Below are positions 35,351 through 43,692 of a stretch of 64,000 bases of DNA, in pieces. The number at the start of each line of letters is the position of its first letter. The stretch's first letter is position 1. Under the pieces are notes generated by a model. That model saw only the letters and a list, made by a program, of their open reading frames with translations, was not told the DNA's origin and made no database searches. The position numbers and the translations under genes are program-made. Origin of the DNA: Spirosoma sp. 48-14 (GTDB taxonomy: Bacteria; Bacteroidota; Bacteroidia; Cytophagales; Spirosomataceae); NCBI RefSeq assembly GCF_001898575.1, contig NZ_MKUD01000081.1, positions 155,606 to 219,605 of the forward strand, read 5' to 3'.

Positions 35351-36742
35351 ATGAACTACTATAACTCGATCATCGACACGATTGGGAATACCCCTCTCGT
35401 AAAACTGAATAAAGTGACAAAGGGAATTCGAGGCACTGTTCTGGCCAAAATCGAATACTTCAATCCCGGCAACTCAGTTAAAGATCGCATTGCTATTCGC
35501 ATGATTGAAGATGCCGAAGCGCGGGGCATTATCAAACCGGGTGGCACAATCATTGAAGGTACGAGTGGGAATACAGGCATGGGGCTCGCCCTGGCGGCCA
35601 TCGGCAAAGGGTATAAATGTATTTTTACGATGGCCGATAAACAGTCGAAAGAGAAGATTGACATCTTACGCGCTGTAGGGGCCGAGGTCGTCGTTTGCCC
35701 TACCAATGTTGCGCCCGATGACCCACGTTCGTATTATTCAGTTGCCAAACGGCTTAACCGGGATATTCCCAATTCGCTATATCCTAACCAATACGACAAC
35801 CTGGCCAACACAGCGGCTCATTACGAAACTACTGGCCCCGAAATCTGGCGCGATACCGATGGCAAAATCACTCATTTTGCTGCCGGGGTGGGGACGGGCG
35901 GTACGATCTGCGGCACATCGAAATTTCTGAAAGAACAGAACCCAGCTATTGTCTCTATAGGTCTGGATACCTACGGCTCCGTCTTCAAAAAATATAAGGA
36001 AACGGGTATCTTCGATGAGGGTGAAATTTATCCGTACCTGACCGAAGGCATTGGCGAAGATATTCTTCCTAAAAATGTTGATTTTGATCTGATCGACCAG
36101 TTTGTGAAGGTTACAGACAAGGATGCAGCCATCATGACGCGTAGGCTGGCTCGTGAAGAAGGGCTATTTGTAGGCTGGTCATGTGGTACAGCCGTCCATG
36201 GTGCGTTGGAGTGGGCCAAAGATCATTTGACCGACGATGATGTACTGGTTATTCTTCTACCCGATCATGGCACTCGTTATCTGGCCAAGATTTACAACGA
36301 TACGTGGATGAAAGATCATGGTTTTCTGGAAGATCGTGCATTCAAAACAGCCCGCGATATCATTCATCATAAAACTGGTGGGCCGACCGACCGACGTTCG
36401 CAGCTTACGACAATCGGCTCAGGGGTATCGGTTAGCCAGGCCATTCATGTGCTGAATCGGTACGGCATCTCGCAAATTCCGGTGACCGACGATACCGGAC
36501 ATATTGTGGGTAGTTTAACTGATTCAGCCATACTGAACAAGCTTATCGAAGACCCCACGGTGAAAGATCACCCCGTTAGTGAAGTGATGGATAAGCCCTT
36601 TAAATTCGTGGGGCTCGATAATACGATTGATGCCCTTTCTTCACTTATCGACCGCGATAATAAAGCCCTGCTCGTTCGGGATGAAAAAGAACAGGTCCAT
36701 ATTATCACACAGGCCGACTTGCTGGCCGCTATGACAAGCTAA
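35351..36742 (+). CDS. Cystathionine beta-synthase
   Basis: A 463-residue PLP enzyme that condenses serine (or O-acetylserine) with homocysteine to give cystathionine. The PLP lysine is Lys44 in NPGNSVKDRIA; the phosphate loop is GTSGNTG and GVGTGGTICGTSKF, and the PDHGTRY motif lies near 320. Two CBS domains occupy about residues 345-460, the layout of regulated CBS. It starts at ATG 35351; 18 codons upstream stay open but do not resemble the family. There is no haem-binding N-terminal extension. A Uma2 gene follows 34 bp downstream, probably in the same transcript. Confidence 0.93.
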   Translation: MNYYNSIIDTIGNTPLVKLNKVTKGIRGTVLAKIEYFNPGNSVKDRIAIRMIEDAEARGIIKPGGTIIEGTSGNTGMGLALAAIGKGYKCIFTMADKQSKEKIDILRAVGAEVVVCPTNVAPDDPRSYYSVAKRLNRDIPNSLYPNQYDNLANTAAHYETTGPEIWRDTDGKITHFAAGVGTGGTICGTSKFLKEQNPAIVSIGLDTYGSVFKKYKETGIFDEGEIYPYLTEGIGEDILPKNVDFDLIDQFVKVTDKDAAIMTRRLAREEGLFVGWSCGTAVHGALEWAKDHLTDDDVLVILLPDHGTRYLAKIYNDTWMKDHGFLEDRAFKTARDIIHHKTGGPTDRRSQLTTIGSGVSVSQAIHVLNRYGISQIPVTDDTGHIVGSLTDSAILNKLIEDPTVKDHPVSEVMDKPFKFVGLDNTIDALSSLIDRDNKALLVRDEKEQVHIITQADLLAAMTS

Positions 36743-36776
36743 TCGATTTACGTAGATTGCATAAAATCATAAAGCC

Positions 36777-37382
36777 ATGGTGACGGAAACAGCAACGCAG
36801 GAGCTGACAGCCCAACAGCCAATACCTTCCTACTTAATTTACGAAACCCTCAATGGACGCCCTCTTTATCGGAAAGGGTATAAGGAAGTATTAGCCAAAC
36901 AAAAAACACCCGGCGAAATTATGGGTTGCAGTGACCTTCAAGCAATTATTGTATCGATTCTACACGCTTACATCTATAACCAGGCAAATCGGAAAGCCTA
37001 CTGGATTGTTACGAACGAACCTGGCTTACACATCCAGATAGGCGATAATTTGTCTAACGATATTGCGGTTTACGAGAAAGAGAAGGTGACCGTGAAAGGC
37101 AAATTTTTCGATGTAGCCCCAAAGGTCGTCGTCGAAGTAGACATTAAAATTGACCTGGAAGCCTTTCCGGCCCGAGAGCAGGACTATATATATGAAAAGA
37201 CCCAGGCCATGCTTGATTTCGGCACCGAACGGGTTATCTGGATTACGACAAAATCGCGTAAAATTTTTGTGGCTACGAAAGGCGAAAGCTGGCTTACTTT
37301 AAACTGGGATGCCACCGTTCCGGTGCTGGATACTGTAACCCTCAATGTAGCCAATCTGCTCACCGAAGAAGGAGTGATATGA
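36777..37382 (+). CDS. Uma2 family (DUF820) putative endonuclease
   Basis: A 201-residue protein of the Uma2 family, a PD-(D/E)XK restriction-like fold. Active-site pattern: NDIAVY supplies the Asp, VVVEVDIKIDL the Glu with the Glu-x-Lys-like step, and ERVIWI the closing strand. Members are found in large paralogous sets in Bacteroidota and Cyanobacteria; no biological role is firmly known. It follows the cystathionine beta-synthase gene by 34 bp, an odd partner, which suggests passive co-transcription or insertion. Confidence 0.85.
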   Translation: MVTETATQELTAQQPIPSYLIYETLNGRPLYRKGYKEVLAKQKTPGEIMGCSDLQAIIVSILHAYIYNQANRKAYWIVTNEPGLHIQIGDNLSNDIAVYEKEKVTVKGKFFDVAPKVVVEVDIKIDLEAFPAREQDYIYEKTQAMLDFGTERVIWITTKSRKIFVATKGESWLTLNWDATVPVLDTVTLNVANLLTEEGVI

Positions 37383-37383
37383 A

Positions 37384-37454
37384 TGTAGGTATAATGTAGG
37401 ATGTAGGATGTATGTACTAACAAAATACATCATACACCCTACATTATACATACA
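37384..37454. repeat. Word-type hairpin, GTAGGATGTA/TAATG family
   Basis: Arms 37384-37413 and 37425-37454 are 30 bp with 27 pairing positions and an 11-nt loop. The stem is made of repeated short words (ATGTAGG). It separates the convergent Uma2 and rsgA genes (rsgA stop at 37463), so it can serve as a shared terminator. Other members of this form are at 43599-43690 and 58056-58138. Confidence 0.7.
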
Positions 37455-37462
37455 CCTGTAAC

Positions 37463-38389
37463 TTATCGCCGGTTGTCACTACCATCCATCATGCTCAGAT
37501 AGCTTAGATAACGGCTTTCTGCTATTTCGCCTTCGGCAACGGCGTCTTTAATGGAACAGCCTGGCTCGTTGATATGCAGGCAGTTATGAAACCGACACTG
37601 GTTTAGCCGATCGCGCATTTCAGGGAAATAATGACTTATCTCCTCTTTTTCCGTATCGATCAGCCCCAATTCCTTAATACCCGGCGTATCAATGATAAAT
37701 GTATCGGGCGCTAGCTCAAACATCTCGGCGAAGGTTGTCGTATGAACCCCTTTATTGGCAAAAGTCGATACCTCGTTAGTACGCAGGTTGAGATTAGGGG
37801 CGATGGCGTTTACGAGCGACGATTTCCCAACCCCCGAATGCCCTGACAGAAGCGTTACTTTGTGATCGAGCAGTTGCCGAAACGCATCAACACCTTCTCC
37901 TTCGGTAGCCGACGTAGCCAGACACTGATAGCCAATCTGCTCATACATGTCCATAATCTCCTGCTGATAAGCCAGTCCGTCGTCGTTCAGGATATCTGTT
38001 TTGTTGAAAACAAGGGTGGTCGGAATACGAAACGACTCTGCCGACACCAGAAAACGATCAATAAACCCCAAGGAGGTTCGGGGTAACGTCAATGTTGCCA
38101 GTAATACAGCCTGATCAAGGTTGGCGGCCAGAATATGCCCATGTGCCGTTTTATGGACCGACTGCCGGATTATATAATTTTCGCGGGGCGAAATGTCGGT
38201 AATGAGAGCCGTATTTTCGGCTTCATCTTCCACCTCAAAGGTTACTTTATCCCCAACAGCAATCGGATTCGTAACCTTAAGACCTTTAATCTTGAATTTA
38301 CCCTTCAGCCGCCCCTGATAAACGTGGCCGTCGATAGCACGAATATCGTACCAAGAACCTGTAGAGCGAATTATTAATCCGTGTTGCAA
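37463..38389 (-). CDS. rsgA: Ribosome small-subunit-dependent GTPase RsgA
   Basis: A 308-residue assembly GTPase for the 30S subunit. It has the circularly permuted order: N-terminal OB fold (about 1-75), then G4 (FNKTDIL), G1 Walker A (LLSGHSGVGKSSLVNA), G3 (DTPGIKELG) and a C-terminal zinc motif (CRFHNCLHINEPGC). The only start in frame before the conserved N-terminus is TTG at 38389 (TTG CAA CAC GGA). The gap to kdtA upstream is 71 bp and is almost filled by a hairpin, so the two are likely read together. Confidence 0.95.
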   Translation of the reverse strand: MQHGLIIRSTGSWYDIRAIDGHVYQGRLKGKFKIKGLKVTNPIAVGDKVTFEVEDEAENTALITDISPRENYIIRQSVHKTAHGHILAANLDQAVLLATLTLPRTSLGFIDRFLVSAESFRIPTTLVFNKTDILNDDGLAYQQEIMDMYEQIGYQCLATSATEGEGVDAFRQLLDHKVTLLSGHSGVGKSSLVNAIAPNLNLRTNEVSTFANKGVHTTTFAEMFELAPDTFIIDTPGIKELGLIDTEKEEISHYFPEMRDRLNQCRFHNCLHINEPGCSIKDAVAEGEIAESRYLSYLSMMDGSDNRR

Positions 38390-38413
38390 AATGTAAAGAG
38401 CGAAAGAGTGAAT

Positions 38414-38482
38414 GAGTGAAAGAGTGAATAGCTGAAAGGCGATGTTTGGATTTCGCTCTTTCAGCTATTCACTCTTTCACGC
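38414..38482. repeat. Word-type hairpin overlapping the end of kdtA
   Basis: Arms 38414-38438 and 38458-38482 are 25 bp with one mismatch around a 19-nt loop; the stem word is GAGTGAAAGAGTGAAT. The right arm covers the last seven codons and the stop of kdtA, so the repeat encodes part of that protein. It fills the kdtA-rsgA gap and its left end lies 25 bp before the rsgA start, so it may end or weaken transcription between the two genes. Confidence 0.7.
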
Positions 38483-39735
38483 TTTATTTGTTCTACCACC
38501 TGCATAACCTTTGCCGTTGCGCCAATGTTCCGTTGCACATATTGCCGACTGATTTGGGCGGCTTCTGTCGGATTGCCGTATTGCCGGGAGAATGCTGTCA
38601 TTAGTTCAGTTGTCGTGCTAACCGGGAAAGCAGCCCCTTCGGCTACTAAATCGACAGCCTCCTGGTATTTACTATACTCAGGGCCAAAAAAGAGAGGCAT
38701 ACCAAACGTAGCCGCTTCCAGGATGTTATGCAGGCCCTGCTTGAAAGCACCGCCAATAAACGCAAATTCGCCGTACTGATACAAAGAAGAAAGCATACCC
38801 ACGTTGTCGATGAAAAGGATTTCGGCTCGCGAAGCATCAGCAGCATTTGCCTGCGAAAAACGGATCGACGATTTTTTCAGTAAAGTACGCCAATGCTCAA
38901 TTTCGGCTTCCAGAATCTCATGCGGGGCAATTATTGCTTTTAAGGGTTTATCGAATGCATTCAGAAAGGGAATGATAACATGCATATCCTCAGGCCAGGC
39001 ACTCCCTACGACCAGAACTGGTTGATTATCCTTAAAACGTTGAGCCAGGGGAATTTCCTGCTTCGCTGCGGCTACCTGCGCCACCCGATCAAAGCGTGTA
39101 TCGCCCGCCAGCGTACTGTGCTTCAGATCAAGTTGTTTTAACAAATCCAGCGACTCCTGATTCTGTACCAGAATATGATCGAAGTATCGAAGCAGGGACC
39201 GATAAAAACCGCCATACGGTTTAAAAAAAAGCTGGTCAGGTCTGAAAATCGCAGAAAATGAAATGGTTGGTACAGCCGCCTGGTTCAGTTCCCGAAGGTA
39301 GTTATACCAGAACTCGTATTTGATAAAAAACGCCAGTTGAGGCATTACGATCTGTATAAACTGACGGGCGTTTGCTGGTGTATCGGCTGGCAGGTACAGG
39401 ATATAATCGGCACCATCATAGTTTTTTCGTACCTCATAGCCAGAAGGCGAAAAGAACGTCAACAGGATTTTATAAGCCGGATAGGTTTTCCGAAACGCTT
39501 CCATGACGGGCCGTCCTTGCTCAAACTCACCCAGCGAAGCAGCATGAAACCAAACAATGGGGCTTGTGTTACCAGCCAGCATTACCGTCAGCTTCTCGGC
39601 CCAATCACGCCGACCTTCGTTCCACTGACGTGCTTTAGGATTGAAACGAGCAGCCAACTTCACGAGTTGCTGAAAAACAAGAATACCTGCGTTATAAAGT
39701 CCCGAAAACAAGCTAATATGCGGTTGATTACACAA
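38461..39735 (-). CDS. kdtA: 3-deoxy-D-manno-octulosonic acid transferase
   Basis: A glycosyltransferase of 424 residues that adds Kdo to lipid A precursor at the inner membrane (also called waaA). Motifs include a short hydrophobic N-terminal anchor region, WFHAASLGEFEQGRPVMEAF, IKYEFWYNYLREL, and GGAFKQGLHNILEAATFG in the C-terminal GT-B half. The frame has no ATG near the start: TTG at 39735 or TTG at 39711 (LFSGLYN) are the candidates, the latter better placed relative to a TAGCTTTG -7 box at 39737-39744. The C-terminus is encoded inside a hairpin repeat arm. Confidence 0.93.
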   Translation of the reverse strand: MCNQPHISLFSGLYNAGILVFQQLVKLAARFNPKARQWNEGRRDWAEKLTVMLAGNTSPIVWFHAASLGEFEQGRPVMEAFRKTYPAYKILLTFFSPSGYEVRKNYDGADYILYLPADTPANARQFIQIVMPQLAFFIKYEFWYNYLRELNQAAVPTISFSAIFRPDQLFFKPYGGFYRSLLRYFDHILVQNQESLDLLKQLDLKHSTLAGDTRFDRVAQVAAAKQEIPLAQRFKDNQPVLVVGSAWPEDMHVIIPFLNAFDKPLKAIIAPHEILEAEIEHWRTLLKKSSIRFSQANAADASRAEILFIDNVGMLSSLYQYGEFAFIGGAFKQGLHNILEAATFGMPLFFGPEYSKYQEAVDLVAEGAAFPVSTTTELMTAFSRQYGNPTEAAQISRQYVQRNIGATAKVMQVVEQIKRERVNS

Positions 39736-39736
39736 A

Positions 39737-39744
39737 CAAAGCTA
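39737..39744 (-). promoter_or_regulatory. Candidate -7 box (TAGCTTTG) for kdtA
   Basis: The minus-strand sequence TAGCTTTG matches TAnnTTTG. Transcription would begin a few bases downstream, which favours the TTG at 39711 as start codon over the one at 39735. No -33 TTG was identified. Confidence 0.45.
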
Positions 39745-39769
39745 CGAACTACTACGCAAACCACCTGTT

Positions 39770-40078
39770 ATGAACGCCTACGACACATTGACCGACGCGC
39801 TGGAAGGACTCCGTCAGCAAGGATTTACGAAAGATTACAATCTAAAACCCGATTGTTTGTATTGCCAGTCGGATAGTATCGAGTTACAACCCGCCGACTT
39901 CGACATTGTGGAGGTTTACCGCTTTGAAGGCATGACCGACCCAGGCGACGAGACGGTTCTTTATGCCATCGAAGCCCAAAATGGCGATAAAGGCACATTA
40001 GTTGATGCATATGGCACATACGCAGAAGCCATCTCTCCTGAAATGGCCGAAAAGTTGCGATACACCCCCGATAATTAG
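39770..40078 (+). CDS. Small conserved-looking protein of unknown function
   Basis: A 102-residue soluble acidic protein. It opens with a helix (MNAYDTLTDALEGLRQQGF), contains a Cys pair in LKPDCLYCQSD and a Phe-rich middle VYRFEGMTDPGDETVLYAIE, and ends LVDAYGTYAEAISPEMAEKL. I recall similar short Bacteroidota proteins that databases label 'phosphoribosylpyrophosphate synthetase'; the protein is far too short for that enzyme, and I treat that label as wrong. It is divergent from kdtA and followed by YtxJ 39 bp on. Confidence 0.7.
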   Translation: MNAYDTLTDALEGLRQQGFTKDYNLKPDCLYCQSDSIELQPADFDIVEVYRFEGMTDPGDETVLYAIEAQNGDKGTLVDAYGTYAEAISPEMAEKLRYTPDN

Positions 40079-40117
40079 CGAACTTTTAAATTAATATATT
40101 AATTTTATATCAACAGA

Positions 40118-40462
40118 ATGCATGTTGATACAATGAATTGGAATAAGTTAACAAGTGAAGCTCAGCTTGATACAATCAAAGAGGAATCGGTTAAGCGTCC
40201 AGTAATGATTTTCAAACATAGTACCAGTTGCTCCATCAGCCACATGGCACTCAGTCGTATGGAACGCAACTGGAACGACCAGCTCGGGGTGAAGGCCTAC
40301 TATCTTGATTTGCTGGCCAACAAACCTCTCTCTAATAAAATAGAGCATGATTTCGGGGTTGAACACGAGTCACCACAAGTATTGCTGATCAAGAACGGCA
40401 CTTGTATTTATGATGCCTCGCATATGTCAATCTCTTTTGCCGGATTGCAGCAGGCGGTTTAA
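40118..40462 (+). CDS. ytxJ: YtxJ-type monothiol bacilliredoxin
   Basis: A 114-residue thioredoxin-fold protein of the bacillithiol system (YtxJ). The active-site segment is IFKHSTSCSISHMAL, with a single catalytic Cys, where other thioredoxins have CxxC. VPH-like cis-Pro is in HESPQVLLIKNG. It removes bacillithiol from mixed disulfides, so this organism probably makes bacillithiol. The start may be the ATG at 40118 or the ATG at 40133 (MNWNKL), the second fitting the family better. The gene follows the small unknown gene by 39 bp and ends at a long hairpin. Confidence 0.88.
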   Translation: MHVDTMNWNKLTSEAQLDTIKEESVKRPVMIFKHSTSCSISHMALSRMERNWNDQLGVKAYYLDLLANKPLSNKIEHDFGVEHESPQVLLIKNGTCIYDASHMSISFAGLQQAV

Positions 40463-40465
40463 CAA

Positions 40466-40563
40466 AGTATTAGGAGCGAGGAGTTAGGAGTGAGAATGGC
40501 TGACGCGTACTGTTTTGCTTACACGTCAGTCATTCTCACCCCTAACTCCTCGCTACTAATACT
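40466..40563. terminator. Word-type hairpin terminator, GGAG family
   Basis: Arms 40466-40505 and 40524-40563 are 40 bp with 37 pairing positions and an 18-nt loop. The stem is built from words such as TTAGGAGCGAG and AGGAGTGAGAAT; both words recur in the hairpin at 46813-46912. It lies between convergent ytxJ and folB, 4 and 6 bp from their stops, so it can terminate both. Confidence 0.8.
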
Positions 40564-40568
40564 GAAAT

Positions 40569-40946
40569 TTATCCTTTCATCGTAATCCGGGCCCGGTGAC
40601 ATACTCCGCCAATGGGTGGATTAAACTTTGAAACGCTTACTTCAACAGTTTCCAAACTGTTGTAGCGAGTTCGTATTTCCTGAATAATCTGGTGCGCAAT
40701 ATGTTCGAGTAACCGCGCTGGTTGCTTCATTACATCGGCTGTAATCCGGTACAAATCTTCGTAACTAACCGTATCACTCAGCCGATCCCGACGCGCTGCT
40801 TCCGAAAAATCGGTTGTTACGAGTATGTCAACGGAGTATTTATTACCAATCTTCTGTTCTTCGTCGTAAAATCCGTGATAGGAGAAAAATTCAAGTCCTT
40901 CTAACGCAATTGTTCCCATTGTATAGCGCGAGTCGAAAACCCGCAT
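40569..40946 (-). CDS. folB: Dihydroneopterin aldolase
   Basis: A 125-residue enzyme of folate synthesis that splits 7,8-dihydroneopterin into 6-hydroxymethyl-dihydropterin and glycolaldehyde. Family motifs: IALEGLEFFSYHGFYDEEQK near the start and SKFNPPIGGVCHRARI with the pterin-binding Lys and Pro near the end, with the VSYEDLYRIT segment between. It starts at ATG 40946 or nine codons further in (MGTIALEG, 40919), which matches the family start better. It lies 29 bp after the DivIVA-like gene on the same strand. Confidence 0.92.
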   Translation of the reverse strand: MRVFDSRYTMGTIALEGLEFFSYHGFYDEEQKIGNKYSVDILVTTDFSEAARRDRLSDTVSYEDLYRITADVMKQPARLLEHIAHQIIQEIRTRYNSLETVEVSVSKFNPPIGGVCHRARITMKG

Positions 40947-40975
40947 AGTTCGTGACGGGCCTTAGCCGCTATGCA

Positions 40976-41851
40976 TTAAATCTGGTCGAAGAATGAGCCA
41001 CCTTTTTTTACAGGGGCTTCTTCGGAGGCTTCTGGCTCTGGAGTTGAGGCTTCTTCCAGAACAGACTCCGGCACGGCGGTATGGGCATGCTCTGACTGAG
41101 TTTCCTGAATAGCATCATCCAGCTTTTCCAGGGTATCTTTATCATCAGGAATCGCTTCAGGAATTGACGCTTCCCGCTCAACAAGGGCCGGCAATTCGGT
41201 TGCATCTGCATGACTGATCGGCTCCGTCTTCACATCGTCTGATGCTTCGGTAGCGGCTTTACCATCAGCCAACTTTGTTTCTTCTTTAATCTGATTCGAT
41301 ACCTCGTCGATTTTACCTTTCAGATTCTGTTTGCTGAACTTCTTCTCAAATCGGTCTACGCTATCCACTGCATTACTGGCTAATAGCCGGATCTGAGACG
41401 CCAGATTCTCTTTATACCCTTCGAGGGCTTTAAAGTCATGCTCCAGCGATTTCAGATCGTTAAGTATGTTATCTTTCAGATATCGGGCCTGGTTTTCGGC
41501 GTCCTGAACCATCAATGCCGACCGTTTACGAGCATCGGCAATGATCTCGTCGGCCTTTTGTTTGGCTTCGGCAATATATTTTTCTCCTGCTTTATTAGCC
41601 TGTTCGGTAATATTGGCACTGTTTTCCTCGGCGGTCTTCAAGGTTCGAAAAAGAGTCATCTCGATCTCCTTGAGTTTACCTAGCTCTTTTTCAGCTAACT
41701 CGAGCTGCATTTTAAGCATTTTATATTCCCCCGTTACACGTTCCCATTCCTGAGATAACGAAACCAAAAAGGCGTCAACGTCTTCGGGTCTATAACCGCG
41801 CAACCCTTTCTCAAATGTGTGCTGCCGGATTTCGATGGGCGTAATTTTCAT
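40976..41851 (-). CDS. DivIVA domain protein
   Basis: A 291-residue coiled-coil protein. The start MKITPIEIRQHTFEKGLRGY and PEDVDAFL form the DivIVA/Wag31 N-terminal domain that binds curved membrane; coiled coil follows to about residue 190; the last 90 residues are acidic and Pro/Glu-rich, with a short basic and Phe-rich end (GGSFFDQI). In Gram-positives DivIVA organises poles and septa; in Bacteroidota its role is unclear. WD40 upstream and folB downstream are on the same strand. Confidence 0.9.
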   Translation of the reverse strand: MKITPIEIRQHTFEKGLRGYRPEDVDAFLVSLSQEWERVTGEYKMLKMQLELAEKELGKLKEIEMTLFRTLKTAEENSANITEQANKAGEKYIAEAKQKADEIIADARKRSALMVQDAENQARYLKDNILNDLKSLEHDFKALEGYKENLASQIRLLASNAVDSVDRFEKKFSKQNLKGKIDEVSNQIKEETKLADGKAATEASDDVKTEPISHADATELPALVEREASIPEAIPDDKDTLEKLDDAIQETQSEHAHTAVPESVLEEASTPEPEASEEAPVKKGGSFFDQI

Positions 41852-41964
41852 TGGTGCGCTACGATTTTAGAATTTATTGATACCAATAAGGGTGAAATAA
41901 CAGCCATTCCACGTATTTTACAAAAAATAGCCTGAAAAATAGGAGATTCCTATTTAACCGATAG

Positions 41965-42864
41965 CTATTCAGACAATTTCCATACCGAAATTGTACGGTC
42001 ATCGCTGCCCGATATGAGTTGATTCGAATCGACCCATAAGAGCTTATTGACTGATGTACCATGACCTGCATGACGAGCCCGGTCAACCACTTTCAATAGC
42101 CGATACGTTTCGGCATTCCAGATCTTAATAGACTTATCCATGCTTGCTGTAGCCAGATACCGGCCGTCGGGGCTGAACAATAGATGGTTGATCGCAAACA
42201 TATGGGCAACAACGGTATGCAATAAAGTGTATCCATTCTCTACATCCCATACCTTCAGATGGGCATCGCGCCCAGCTGTGAGCAGATACCGAAAATCGGG
42301 CGAATAAGCGATCGTGAATACCGAGTTGGTATGACCTGAAATCGTTTGCTTGAGTTCATATGTTTCCAGATCGAAAATACGAATGCTATGATCGCTGTAG
42401 CCTACGGCGAACTCCCGCTCCACCGGATTTACGGCAATACACCGCGCCGATTGACCAGAGGCTTTCAGGTGTTTCCGCACTACGAACTGATTGGCATCCA
42501 GCACAATCACGACGCCATCGGAAAGAGCAACAAAGGCGTCCTGCTTATAAAGCTTGATGTCGAAGATAGCAGCCGATGTGATTTTTAGGGAATGTACCTG
42601 CTGTTTCTGAGCGGGGTCGATCCAGTGGATTCCCTCATAATTCTGCCCAACCCATAGCAAACCTGTTGTCGGCTGAAAAGCCAGTGCATACACAGATGCC
42701 GGTACATTTGCTACTAGTCGTCCCAGATCGGGTCGATCCAGTTGCCATTCGACAATTTGCCCATCGCCCCCCGCCGAAAAAAACCGATTCGGGTCCGAAG
42801 CCTGTTCGAGTGTGTAAACGCAGTCGCGATGACCGCCGAAGGTATCAATCTTTTCTACGATCAC
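41965..42864 (-). CDS. WD40 repeat beta-propeller protein
   Basis: A cytoplasmic protein of about 299 residues made of seven WD40-type blades (for example VFTIAYSPDFRYLLTAGRDA, and GHTNSVFTI with the GH...WD-like spacing; DRTISVWKLSE closes the ring). No signal peptide and no other domain. I start it at GTG 42864; a TTG at 42894 ten codons earlier is also open, and neither start is ATG. It is divergent from the PPTase gene and upstream of the DivIVA-like gene by 113 bp. WD40 rings are scaffold proteins; the partner is unknown. Confidence 0.85.
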   Translation of the reverse strand: MIVEKIDTFGGHRDCVYTLEQASDPNRFFSAGGDGQIVEWQLDRPDLGRLVANVPASVYALAFQPTTGLLWVGQNYEGIHWIDPAQKQQVHSLKITSAAIFDIKLYKQDAFVALSDGVVIVLDANQFVVRKHLKASGQSARCIAVNPVEREFAVGYSDHSIRIFDLETYELKQTISGHTNSVFTIAYSPDFRYLLTAGRDAHLKVWDVENGYTLLHTVVAHMFAINHLLFSPDGRYLATASMDKSIKIWNAETYRLLKVVDRARHAGHGTSVNKLLWVDSNQLISGSDDRTISVWKLSE

Positions 42865-42977
42865 TTTGTAACAAAATTTTGGTCTGACGATCAACGATTC
42901 AGGCCCCTAACCATCAAACTGGTGAATCAAAGGTCGTAAACCTTTCTTTTTGTCCAGCTACTTCCGACTTTTGATTT

Positions 42978-43604
42978 GTGACTTTTCAGATAAACATAAA
43001 CAGCGACTGCATCGCCACCCTCAGAGCGATCACAGAGGATGAGCCAGCGCTTAGGGCCAAACTGCCACTTACGGTTGTGGAAGAGAGTGAGCTGGCCAGT
43101 ATTACCCATCCCGCTCAACGAGTAGAATGGCTGGCCTGCCGCGTGGCTATTCAGCAATTGACCGAATCTCAGGGCTTATTGTATGCTGGCCTGCAAAAAG
43201 ACGAGTATGGAAAACCGCACCTAATCGGGTCCCCCTGGCATATTTCCCTATCACATACTAGCGGTTGGGCGGCCGCTATTTTGCACCGGTCACGACCTGT
43301 GGGTATTGATATTGAACCGATTCGGGAGCAGTTTACGCGCGTTGTTCCCCGCGTTTTATCGACTGACGAGATTGTGCATGCCGCCGGAGATCCGCATCGG
43401 CTGGCGGTATACTGGTGCGCTAAAGAGGCTCTGTATAAACTCTACGGCAAACGGCAACTCACCTTTCGGGAGCATCTGCACGTTGAGCCATTCACCGACG
43501 ACGCCAGCGAACTCACGGGTCATGTTCGCCTACCCGACCACGAAGAAGAACTAACTATCCGGTGCTTTAAAACCGGCCCCGGCTTGCTGGCAATTGCGTT
43601 TTAA
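42978..43604 (+). CDS. 4'-phosphopantetheinyl transferase (Sfp type)
   Basis: A 208-residue Sfp-type transferase that loads the pantetheine arm on carrier proteins. Motifs: WHISLSHTSGWAAAI, the Mg-binding VGIDIEPI, and VYWCAKEALYKLYG (the WxxKEA signature). Length fits the group. It starts at GTG 42978, just after a ACTTTTG-like box; no ATG is available. It is divergent from WD40 and may serve fatty-acid or secondary-metabolite carriers; no polyketide or peptide synthetase is nearby. Confidence 0.9.
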   Translation: MTFQININSDCIATLRAITEDEPALRAKLPLTVVEESELASITHPAQRVEWLACRVAIQQLTESQGLLYAGLQKDEYGKPHLIGSPWHISLSHTSGWAAAILHRSRPVGIDIEPIREQFTRVVPRVLSTDEIVHAAGDPHRLAVYWCAKEALYKLYGKRQLTFREHLHVEPFTDDASELTGHVRLPDHEEELTIRCFKTGPGLLAIAF

Positions 43605-43690
43605 TGCATAATGGACAATGGATAATGAATAATTTCCTTCAGATGCAGTTTATCTATTGTTCATTATGCGTTATTCATTGTCCATTAAAA
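43599..43690. repeat. Word-type hairpin, TAATG family
   Basis: Arms 43599-43633 and 43656-43690 (35 bp, 28 pairing positions, 22-nt loop) are made of TAATG, GACAATG and AATGAATAAT words. The 13-mer ATAATGGACAATG here recurs exactly at 58077-58089. It separates two convergent genes (stop at 43604 and stop at 43693) and probably terminates both. Confidence 0.7.
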
Positions 43691-43692
43691 TG

